From the NCBI GenBank assembly GCA_023101725.1, contig JALJCO010003053.1:1557501-1621500 (forward strand): 64,000 nt of DNA, given 5' to 3'. Below, one piece after another: positions 25,037 through 35,148 of the stretch. Every line of letters starts with the position of its first letter. Positions within the stretch are counted from its first letter, which is position 1. The notes beneath the pieces were generated by a model. The model saw only the letters and a program-made list of their open reading frames with translations, did no database searches and had not been told where the DNA came from. Source of the stretch: Atherinomorus stipes (taxonomy: Eukaryota > Chordata > Actinopteri > Atheriniformes > Atherinidae). Position numbers and translations under genes: made by a program.

Positions 25037-25665
25037 AAGTGAAAATTGGAACGTGTTGATGGGCTCTAATCATTCTCCAGAGTCCTGCAACAGGTTGTCA
25101 AAATGTAAATTTTCATGTAAAATTACAGATTAAATTTTGCAGGTGCATGTGGGTGCGGATGTCAACGGGATTTTTTTCTTCTTTATTTCTTCTTATTATT
25201 CTCAAAATGACCAGTGTTTTTCTTTCATGCATCTGGATCATCTTTATTGTGAAACCCTGCAAGAGTTGACCATTTTCAAACCTTGCTTTTACTATAAGGG
25301 ATGTTCTCGCCATCCCAGTATCCAGTGCAGCCAGTGACAGATTTTTTTTTCTTGCTAGTTCAGGAACAGAGAACACAGCTGAAACCAGGGAGGGTGAATG
25401 ATCTCTGTTATTTATGCAGAAATCTACAATCACATAAAAAAAGCCTCAAGGTGGCAAAATAAGAGACTATAGTGAGGTGGCCTCGTGGTTCGATGCTATA
25501 TTGTGCAAATTTAAAAAAAAACTGTTATGAGCAAATAAATCTTAAGATATATTAACGCTGTTTTCTTCATTTTGTAAATGAAAACATTGACAAAACAGTA
25601 TTACATTGAATGTAAGAATGAATAAAGAAAAGTAATGCAGTGAAGGGGATGATGTGGGTGTATTC

Positions 25666-26134
25666 AGCCCCGTTTCTACCAACGGGTCTGGGTCGGGCCG
25701 GATCAGTCAACTTTTTTTTGCGTCTCCACAGATAAAAACTGGGACGGGTACCCTTATATCCGACCCGACCCGGCCTACTTTTTTGGTACCCTTCGGTCGG
25801 GTACTGATCTAACCGATCCAGGCCAGAGGTGGAACTAACACACAGCAATCTGTTGAGTCGTTGAAAAATCTGTCACTTCCTGCGTGACCCAGCGTAAAAC
25901 CAAAGCAGGCATGACTCTGTTTTTGTCAAGTGTCGTGCGGTGCTTTGGTTAAAAGGCATTGCACGGCGATGATGTCACGCGATCACGTAGCAGCGCTATC
26001 CAGTTGATACTCGTCCTCCAGGATAAGGGGACAGTTTACTGCGGGGACGCAACGTGATACAACACATCCGTGCCAAAACCCACCTGATCCAGCCTGGCCT
26101 GACCCGACCCAGACCCGTGGGTGGAAACGGGGCT
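25666..26134. mobile_element. 470-bp TIR element, copy 2
   Basis: It matches copy 1 at 4156-4626 throughout (shared blocks include gcgtctccacagataaaa and gcctggcctgacccgac), in the same orientation and almost the same length. TIRs agccccgtttctacc and gggtggaaacggggct are better preserved on the right. Flanking trinucleotides are ttc and tta, so the duplication is degraded. Confidence 0.85.
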
Positions 26135-26702
26135 TTAGTGTTAATGTGCAGGTCGCGAGTCATACATCATCAGGTCTGGTCCAGATATGACGGGGAAATA
26201 TCTGCGGGTAACGGGTGGGGTTTGATAATCATCCTAACAGGCTTGTGTGAGTAAAATTAGACCCGAGCAGGACTCTGGTTGGACCTGTAGACAGTGGCTG
26301 TGTTCACACTTTGTGCTAACATGCATCTTGGCTGACTCAGTCACAAGTGGACAGCTTTTAGTATGCATGTTCACACCTGGCCTACTTGTGATCAGGCCAT
26401 GTATTGGATTTGTAAATTTGTCTGCGAAGCTCCAAACAGGACGTCAGATAGTTTACTGATTTTTCTGTAAAATCACAAAGACAATTACAATCTATCAGAC
26501 TCACCAATGTCACATTTAGGTTAAGTTTTTTTTTTAAATAATCTTTGTTCTGCAACAGACATTGTATTGGAGAAATTTTAAAAACCAGGACTAGTTGTTT
26601 TGTGATGTTTCTTAGCTCTATGTCAGAGCAACTCTGCTCACGAAAAGATGGAAACCTGAACTTTGCACTTTTTCCAGTTTTCATTCTGAATTAGTTTATG
26701 TA

Positions 26703-27248
26703 CAGTTGTCCTCAAAATTATTCATTCCCTCCCATTAATAAAAGGCTAAATTCACAATAGTAATTCAAATAAACTATTAAACTATTAAACTAATAACAAA
26801 TAAAACATTTTAAATTATGATTAAATGAAATAAGATATTGCTTTTGAATTGTGTTTGGAAATAATAATAATAATAATAATAAAAGGAACAAATATACAAA
26901 GCTGTCCCAGACATATTAGAGAACTTTTCCCATGAGCAGTGGACCAAAGCACCTGTCAACAGGTATAGAAGTCCTTTTAAACATTAAAGAAAACACCTGA
27001 TTGCTGTGATTGCCTCAAAGTGTTGCTCAACAAAATTTTAGCTTCGGAGCCCCATCATGCTTGTTTACTTGTTTTATTTTTTGCATGTTTGTTTTCAATA
27101 TTTTTTTTAAATGACAATGCAAAATCAGTGTCATAATTTTCATAGAATTTTTATTTATTATTACTTTTGTCAATTTCAACTCATTCAACTGACGTTGGAT
27201 TTTTTTCTTTTTTAAATTGGAAGGGATGAATAATTTTGAGGATGACTC
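26703..27248. mobile_element. Tc1/mariner-type MITE, TA flanks
   Basis: The left end has tcctcaaaattattcattcc and the right, as complement, tcctcaaaattattcatccc. TA dinucleotides flank at 26701-26702 and 27249-27250. The interior is AT-rich with an (AAT)n run near 26861-26882 and no transposase. Confidence 0.75.
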
Positions 27249-29559
27249 TAGACAAGTCTGTAAGACAACAAAACGTGTTGCATGCACTTTATGAACTTGA
27301 TCTGTAAAACAGAGTCAGGTATCAACATAGATTCAGTACCTTGCCTTGCGATATTTAAATGGTTTTCAGTCTGAATTGCTGTTTGGTCAGGAAATTAATC
27401 AGCGATTTTATTGTACTTTTTACAGATAGTTTAATCCTGAAACTCTGAAACTCCTTCAGTGGGGATGATGTGGTAAGCTTACATTACATTTGTGAGTCAG
27501 ACCAGGCTGAAGGACGGATAATAGGAGGAGCAGAAATATTTAAGAAATCCCAGTGTCATCCAAGTGACACGCTGCTTCTTGAGTGGAGTCATTTCAGGTC
27601 AGCAAGTGGTCTTTCACAGTGGCCTTGGACAAATTTGACCCCCAGTTTCCACAGCCACCTCTGAACATTGCTTCAGGATATTCAGTTGCCAGAATGCAAG
27701 TGTGAACGTGATAAGGGAGCGGTGGCTTCATCAGTGCTATATATCATTCGTAGATTTATTTATTAACCTGGGAATTGGATACTGAAATAAAACGATATGA
27801 AACTCATAAATGTCAAAATAGCCAATACATCATCACTTGCTGCTGTCGATCCTAATTAATTCAAACCAATCATAAACTGGCTTAAATAGCATTTTCAAAC
27901 ATTTTGGTAAAGCATGGCAACTGTGGGCACCTGTAAATGGCTTACCTGAGTTTTTTTTTTTTTTTATTTTTTTTTATAAAAGAGCTTATTAATGCAAACA
28001 GGTGGGAGGGAGGAGGCTATGAAGATTCCAGTTGGTCACTCTGAAATGACATTTTAATTATTCGTAGAAGTGGGAATGATATCTGCAAGACCACATTGAT
28101 AAATTTGTGACAAACCACTTCTGGTCTTGGTTTATTTTATTTCTTTATCTATTTTATTTTCATTTATTTGCTTTTATTCGGTCTTAATATGCATTTATTC
28201 TATATTATCAATTTATTATCTTCATTCATTTATTTGATATTTAACTGTATTATGTTGTTTTCCAGTCTTTTTTGTTGTTGTTTATATAGTTATGAATAAA
28301 TTGAAGCATTGGGTTAAAAGCTGGAGATGCTGCAGCAAAAGTCAGCTGATACAACAGTGGGCCGTCATTCCTGTGTGTGGCGTTAGCGCACAGTCAGGAT
28401 TAACAGGGGAAACATTATTAAACTTCATTCCAAAGTCAGTAACTAAAGAATGCAAAGCAACAGCTGGCTTGAAGGCAGATGCTGAATCTGTTGGAATGGC
28501 CCTCGCAGTCCCCTGATATGAAACTGAAAATATGTTGGTACGCCTTTAAAAGCACGTGACTTGTATGGCTAAATTTTAAAATTCCAAAATGAAGGAACAA
28601 ACTTGAGCTCACACCCACACAAACATGCTTTTGTGGTAAAGGACATGTCTTTCACTACTTCTGCTTGTAGCGTGCACAGCACTCATTGAGTTTTCAGGAC
28701 GTCAAATGTTGCATTTTAATCCAACTTCTCTGTCCAAGACAGTTGGAAATGATGACACGGACATATATGGTCTCATCGTGATTAGTCAGTTGCTGCACAT
28801 CCTTCTGTGATTCATCTTGCCTCAGTCACATGACTCTTTTCCAGAAGAACACAAAGACACAGTCTTGGATTACGAGTGGTTAATTCAACATGGATAACGA
28901 ATTACAGGCGTAGCAGAGCCTGTTGTCTATGCCAGCAATTCGGTTATATTCTGTGTTGACTTGTGACATGCTTCCAGTGCCTACATGCACATTATTCCAG
29001 TGACTTGTGCCAATCCCCATGTCAGCCAGTTATCTGTGAATGATCATTTGACGTACACTACTAGGAGTGTTTATAAACAGGATGACTTTAGAAACTTGCT
29101 CTTCAACAAAGATTTTCATTTTTCTTTTTAAAAGAGAAGCATATTTGTTTATTGATTTTTGCCAAAATATTTTCCAAAAATGTATGAAATGAACATCTGT
29201 ACATTTTAACAGGTTTAATTTTGTATGAAATCTCAAACTCTGAATTAGAGAAGTTCTCTTGTGTGTATTTGAGGTTTACTGCATTACCTGATCTTTCCCT
29301 TTTTCTTTATTCATGTACTTTAGACAATTTTGAAACCATAAATCTTCATGTTTTCTGAGGTTTCTCTCTCTCATTTTACCTGATCTGCTATCTAAAAGCC
29401 TAGTGGGTTCTTCTAGTGGACTATTCTAAGCTGAGTTTACATGTGTACTACATTTGTATTAAATGCATTACACACAATTAAGTTTAAATCTAGCAACTTT
29501 ACTTCAAACTGTTTCCCAATGTGCTAAGTCTGTGGGGATGTTTGTATGTGTTTGTTTAT

Positions 29560-30769
29560 TAGGGCTGTAACGGCGTGTTCAGACAAAACGCGATTTTGGT
29601 GTCAAAATTGCGCCTGATGCACAAAGTTGGACGCTGGGTCACTAAAAAGTCAGACGCTTCATTTCCAGCGTCTTGACGCCCCTGACACGCGGCGAGGGAT
29701 GCCCAGCCAAGGCGCGCTCGATGCACCTCGGGAGGAGCCCCTCCTTTTTCTTTTTCCTGTCACCGGTCTGTCTGCACCATGGCAGATGCAGGAGAGAGAG
29801 CGGCTCAGCTTTATGTGATAAATAAAGTAGGGAATGTCGTCGTCTGGTGTCTCTGCTCTGTGTCTGGTTCACCAGATGATTCCAGATGTTCTGAGTGTGA
29901 TGGGTTTCATCGTTTACTCCAGGAGCTGCGCACTGAGGAGGGGAGCTTTCAGCCGTCTGATCCGGCACAGTTTAACAACCTGCTTTCGGATGCGGGGCAG
30001 CATTATAAGCAATTGCATCCCATCAGCACAGCAGGTCATCAAACCACCGCTCAGAAACCGGGACCGGACAGAGATCAGTTTATCCTCCTCTGTCTTCAGA
30101 GAGAGAGGAGGTTCCCCTGGTTCTTCTGGGTGTTTCCCGTCCTGTCATAAAATGTGTGTCTGTGTCATGACTCGCTCTGATTGGTCGACGCCCTGCGTCA
30201 AGATGCCAAAGTTCAGATTCAACTCTTGTATCTGCCGCCTGTAACGCACGTAACGCTCAAAATCTCAAAACTTGCCGTGCGTAACGCGCCTAGACACGCG
30301 AAACATGCCGCAGGACGCCTCCCCAACGCGTGTCGGCCATTGACTTTGCATGTAAACCTGACGCCCAAACCGCGCTTGGTCTGAACACATCGTAACGGTA
30401 CACAAAAATCACAGTTCGGTATGTACCTCAGTACACAGGTCACGGTTTCCTCGGTACAGTAATGGAGAAAAAATGAACAAATACTAACTGTCTTGTGTTT
30501 TATCAACAAGTTCACTAAAATTTAACCTAACAGCTGAGTTCATGCTACATATCCGAGCCAGTGATTTCCGTACCAGACTCGGCACCGCCTAATTTTTATT
30601 TTGATCTGGTTTCCTATCCAGCACCAGGTAACAAAGTGGTTTAAAGTCTCATTTCCTCTAGCAGCTATCACGCTTACTGGTGTTCACCCCAGTTTGGTGC
30701 AGGGTCGTGCCGAACCGAGAGTAGTGTACCGAACTGTTCGACACAAATACACATACCGTTACAGACCTA
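29560..30769. mobile_element. hAT-type element, 8-bp target duplication, itself interrupted
   Basis: The ends TAGGGCTGTAACGG and CCGTTACAGACCTA are inverse complements with one mismatch. The 8-mer ttgtttat is duplicated exactly at 29552-29559 and 30770-30777, the hallmark of hAT insertion. A second element (29574-30391) lies inside near the left end; without it the host element is about 390 bp and non-autonomous. Confidence 0.9.
29574..30391 (+). mobile_element. Inner PIF/Harbinger-like element with transposase remnant
   Basis: Inverted ends CGTGTTCAGAC and GTCTGAACACA lie between repeats of gtaacgg (29567-29573, 30392-30398). If the duplication is only TAA, the TIRs lengthen by three bases and fit PIF/Harbinger insertion. 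Inside, ATG 29779 opens a + strand reading with FHRLLQELRTEEGSFQ and DPAQFNNLLSDAGQH, which resembles the N-terminal part of Harbinger-type transposases; a frame shift follows. The CpG-rich interior stands out from its host. Family assignment is moderate. Confidence 0.65.
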
Positions 30770-30797
30770 TTGTTTATATATGTATATATTTGGAATG

Positions 30798-31209
30798 AAT
30801 GGGGGCTGCACGGTGGCGTGGTGGTTAGCACCGCAGCCTCTCAGTAAGAAGGTTGCTAGTTCAATTGCCGGCTGGACACACCGTATGAGGGGGGGGGATC
30901 GAACAATTCCAACAGTGGCCTTCCTGTGTGGAGTTTGCATGTTCTCCCCGTGTATGCGTGGGTTCTCTCCGGGTACTCCGGCTTCCTCCCACCATCCAAA
31001 GACATGCATGTTAAGTTAATTGGTCACTTTAAATTGTCCCTAGGAATGAATGTGAGCGTGAATGGTTGTCTGTCTCTCTGTGTTGGATCTGCGACAGACT
31101 GGCGACCTGTCCAGGGTGTACCCCACCTCTCGCCTGATAATAGCTGGGATAGGCTAGAGCAACCCCTGCAACCCTGAACTGGATAAGCAGTACAGAAAAT
31201 GACTGACTG
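30798..31209 (+). mobile_element. tRNA-headed SINE, 12-bp target duplication
   Basis: The exact 12-mer atatttggaatg flanks it (30786-30797, 31210-31221). The head carries a pol III A-box-like tggcgtggtgg (30814-30824) and B-box-like gttcaattgcc (30859-30869) 34 bases apart, followed by a body with gtttgcatgttctccccgtg and ccaaagacatgcatg, and a short gactgactg tail. This is a widespread fish SINE-type repeat. The intact duplication suggests a fairly recent insertion, just beyond the hAT element at 29560-30769. Confidence 0.85.
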
Positions 31210-32198
31210 ATATTTGGAATGGGCATTTTATTTTATTTATTAATTTAATTTATTAAGAAACTGGTCAGCCACTTTCAATTGATTAGTTGGCTAGCTGTGA
31301 CGTCATCAATAAAGCAATGAAAATTACATCGTCTCATAGAGAAATTGTAAAATGTGTGTGAAATGCTATTTGTATAATGTGCTCTACATACAAGCCTTTT
31401 TTTTTTTGCCTTTTTTTTTTTTTACATTCTCTAGGTTCTAGTGTCTTTTATTCAGTAGATAAATTAGAAAGTGGGTCATGGAGATGCAGGTATCGAACCT
31501 GGGCAGGCTGTCGTCTCTCTTTATGATCTTTTTGCTCCTGAAGCGCTGCATTTTTTTTTTTCACAGTTTAGGAACTGCGCTGCTCTGGTCTGTTGCCTAT
31601 CGGTGAAATCTCCGGCTGAAACAGCTGTTAAACTCCTGCTTCTACCTCCAAACCGCGACCAAGAGGTTATTCTTCCTTGGCTGAAGCTGCAGCTAGCTTC
31701 AGAGTTAACTCACTTCAGTTTAAAGTAGTGGTGAAGCAGACACGCAACTCGCTTGAAGAACTTCTTACAGCTAGTTGTTTCTGTTCTGACCGGCCTGCTC
31801 AATGTCAGAACCGTGCTGTGTGAAAGATCAGCTAAAATGCTTTGTGATATCAGGGGTGTCCAGCTCCAGTCCTCAAGGGCCGCAATCGTACAGTTTTTTA
31901 GAGTTATTAGAGATATTATCTGTGGGTATCACATCAAAATGTGATATCAGACAATATCTGTTTAATTTTTTCAGACCAACATTATTAGTAACAACATCTC
32001 GCAATTTCTCGTTGTTCCGTCACAAGATCTTGTTCCGTTAGCATAGTTCCAGTATGTATAAAAGCCCCTGTTATTGTGGAAGATCTTCATATCCTAGTAT
32101 TCCTTTTAGAGTCATATGACTACGGTGCAGCTGCTGATGCGACAGTCTGACTTGCTTTGAAGCTGCTTATAATGCACTATATTGCCAAAAGTATTCGC

Positions 32199-32498
32199 TC
32201 ACCTGCCTTGACTTGCATATGAGCTTAAGTAACATCCCATTCCTAATTCATAGGGTTCAATATGATGTTGGTCCACCTTTGCAACTAAAACAGCTTCAAC
32301 TCTTCTAGGAAGGCTGCCCACAAGGTTTATGAGTGTGTTTATGGGAATTTTTGACCGTTCTTCCAGAAGCACATTTGTGAGGTCACACACTGATGCTGGA
32401 CAAGAAGGCCTGGCTCTCAGTCTCCGCTCTAATTCATCCCAAAGGTGTTCTGTCGGGTTTAGATCAGGACTCTGCAGGCAAGTCAAGTTCTTCCTCAC
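32199..32498 (-). pseudogene. Tc1-like transposase, C-terminal fragment
   Basis: The minus-strand reading contains SPDLNPTEHLWDELERRLRA, the conserved C-terminal motif of Tc1 transposases with the catalytic Glu intact, then ERSKIPINTLINLVGSLPRR. It is cut from its N-terminal part by the insertions between 32593 and 33788. Confidence 0.85.
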
Positions 32499-32592
32499 CA
32501 GACTCTGCCATCCATGTCTTTATGGACCTGCTTTGTGCACTGGTGCACAGTCATGTTGGAAAAGGGAGGGGGAAGGGCCAGCTCCAAACTGT

Positions 32593-32895
32593 TTCTACTA
32601 AGGTTGCACAATTAATCGTTAAAAAAAAGTCACGATCTCAATTCACACATACATGTGATCTAATTTCTACCCACAACGATTCTGAAGCATTTTTAATCAG
32701 GAGCTAATCGTGAGCTAATCACGAGCTGCATCACAAATAAAAGTGTCAATTCTTTTTGGATTTTTTTCAAGTGGCCTCAAATGCAGCACTGCCATTACCT
32801 CCCCACCCCCTGACCAATGGTAAAGAACTACTACTATGCATCTGCCAAAGAAGTGCTCCAACAAAGCTCTTGTGCAAACACTTGTTTTGTTTAAA
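32593..32895. mobile_element. hAT-like fragment inside the Tc1 copy
   Basis: It begins aaggttgcacaattaatcg, the typical start of fish GGTTGCACAATTAATCG-type hAT ends, with a further cacgatctcaatt block. The opposite end is not recognised before the foldback element begins. Confidence 0.5.
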
Positions 32896-33788
32896 GGAAT
32901 AGTACACCCACAGAATAATGTAACCTTATTTTCCACTTACCGTCATGCTGAGCAAGACTCTGGAGCAGTTTTTTAATATCTCAAATTCAGCTGGAGATCT
33001 GGGAAGCTTCTTGTTATCTGGCGACATTCAAATAATGGAGGTCCCTGGCGGCCGAGCCAAAAACGCCCATAAAAGTCCACAAAAACCTGTAAATATTTCT
33101 CCACAATGCTCGTCCAATGTAAAGCAAGTGTCCTGAGTGGGTAACGTCCATAATTTACTCATAATGACATAATTTAGTACATTTTTAGAGCCTAAACAGT
33201 ATTATTTTCTTTTTTCCTTTAAGCGCGTAAATGCGCGTTCATGACACTACGGAAGCCTTGGTGTTCAGAGCCTACTCTGTAAATAATGCAAGTGTAGAAG
33301 AAGAAATTCGCTGCTTACATTGTGCTAAGAGCGCCAGAGCTGCAGACAAACCGGGACAAACACAGGAGGGGTTGAATATTGATTTTAAAAAAAAGAAAGA
33401 AAGAGAACGCGTGAGCTCGTCTGCTGCGGTTTCTGTAGAGTCGTGAACGCGCATCGGCGTGCTTGCTGGAGATGCGATGTAGTACTGTTTAGGCTCTAAA
33501 AATATACTAAATGACGTCGTTTAGAGTGAATTATGGACGCTACCCACTCAGGACACTTGGATTACATTGGACGAGCAGTGTGGAGAAATATTTACACGTT
33601 TTTGTGCACTTTTATGTGCGTTCTTGGCTCGGGCGCCGGGGACCTCCATTATTTGAATGTTGACAGATTACAAGAAGCTTTCCAGATCTCCAGCTGCATT
33701 TGAGATATCACAAAAGTGCTTCAGAGGGTTGTTCAGCATGGGGGTGAGTAGAAAAATGAAGGCACATAATTTTTTGGGTGTACTATTC
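32896..33788. mobile_element. Foldback element with about 300-bp inverted arms inside the Tc1 copy
   Basis: The ends ggaatagtacaccca and gggtgtactattc are inverse complements. Arms pair throughout: atttgagatatcaca on the right answers atatctcaaattcag on the left, ccattatttgaatgt answers acattcaaataatgg, and tactgtttaggctctaaaaa answers tttttagagcctaaacagta. A unique core of about 280 bases (33201-33482) sits between them. It is a non-coding, hairpin-forming MITE. Confidence 0.85.
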
Positions 33789-33993
33789 GCCCTCCACCAA
33801 ACTTTACACTTTGCACAATGCAGTCAGACAAGTACTGTTGTCCTGGCAACTGCCAAACCCAGACTCCTCCATCAGATTGCCAGATGGAAAAGCGCGATTC
33901 ATCACTCCAGAGAACGCATCCACTGTTCTAGTGTCCAGTGGTGGCGTGCTTTACACCACTGTAACCCACCCTTTGCATTACACTTGGTGATGT

Positions 33994-34359
33994 TTAGATG
34001 GATGCAGCTGCTTGACCATGGAAACCCATTCCATGAAGCTTTCTGCACATTGTTCTGGAGCTGATCTGAAGGCCACATGAAGTTTGGAGGTCTGTAGTGA
34101 TTGACTCTGCAGAAAGTTGGCGACCTCTTCGCACTATGCGCTTCAGCATCTGCTGACCCCGCTCTGTCAGTTTACGTAGCCTACCACTTCGTGGCTGAGT
34201 TGCTGTCGTTCCCAAACACTTCCATTTTCTTATAATACAGCTGACAGTTGACTGTGGAATATTTAGGAGCAAGGAAATTTCACAAATGAATTTGTTGCAC
34301 AGATGGCATCCTATCACAGTTCCACACTGGAATTCACTGAGCTCCTGAGAGCAACCCAT
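33994..34359 (-). pseudogene. Tc1-like transposase, N-terminal fragment
   Basis: Starting MGCSQELSEFQCGTVIGCHL on the minus strand, it carries the paired-like helix-turn-helix (LLNIPQSTVSCIIRKWK), the GRPRK-like linker degraded to SGRLRKLTERG, and the second DNA-binding subdomain (RQLSAESITTDLQ). The TIR lies about 135 bases beyond the start, the normal arrangement. The rest of the protein is broken. Confidence 0.85.
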
Positions 34360-34915
34360 TCTTTCACAAATGTTTGTAAAAAACAGTCTGCATGCCTAAG
34401 TGCTTCATTTTATACATCTGTGGCCATGTAAGTGATTGGAACACCTGATTCCAATAATTTGGATGGGTGAGCAAATACTTTTGACAATATACTGTATGTC
34501 TGGCTTTAAGTTGTTTAAGTTTAAGTCACCAAGTTGCCAGGAACAGTATAATTAGCACATATTGACTAATACCTGCTAGTATCTGATATATGGCAGCCAG
34601 ATGTCCAAAATGAACTCCTCTGGCTGAGTTATGGATATTTTGAGATCTTTGCTCTTGGAGCAGAGTATAGTTGTATTTATCAACATATGAGAGATACAAC
34701 CTCACATGTCTACATATATCAGTGTCGGTTGATATTGTATATTTGAATTAAGAGTTGGACAATATCAGTTGATCGGATATCTGTAAAAAGCCAATATTGA
34801 ACATCCCTTTTTTCCTTTTTGATACTCTTCTTTTTTCAGGTATCAAATAAGCAGCAACACGGTATTCTTGGCACATCAGTTTTCATTGCTTGCTTTTTTT
34901 GTTTATTTTTTAAGT

Positions 34916-35148
34916 ATAACCTTTATTGATACAGGCAATCCCATTGAGAGACACAATCTCTTTTTCAAAAGAGACCTGCTGACCTAATATGCATGTCTTT
35001 GGCTGGTTGGAGGAAGCTGGAGTACCTGAAGAGAACCCATACACATATGGGGGGAACATGCATACTTCTCACAGAGGGCCCCTCAGTCAGTCACAGCAAC
35101 CTTTGGCTTTGAGGTCGCGGTGGTAACCACCACACCACCGTGTTCACT
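34916..35148 (-). repeat. Second, diverged copy of the tRNA-headed SINE-type repeat, minus strand
   Basis: The complement contains cggtggtgtggtggttacca, then gtatgcatgttcccccc and ggtactccagcttcctcc and ccaaagacatgcat, parallel to the SINE at 30798-31209. The left part (cctttattgatacaggcaat onward) is another common fish repeat segment. It is much more diverged than the 30.8-kb copy, hence older. Confidence 0.65.

Larger units (their letters stand above)
32175..34494 (-). mobile_element. Tc1-like transposon, interrupted by two other elements
   Basis: The ends tatattgccaaaagtattcg and (complement of the right end) tatattgtcaaaagtatttg are near-perfect TIRs. Transposase pieces are on the minus strand: N-terminal domain near the right end, C-terminal near the left. 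About 1.2 kb of foreign sequence (32593-33788) splits it, and some transposase sequence is missing at the junction. Confidence 0.85.

Noticed and set aside
29834..30244. 136-codon ORF overlapping the Harbinger-like reading
   Set aside because: It is a different frame of the same mobile-element remnant; the 29779 frame carries the transposase-like motif.
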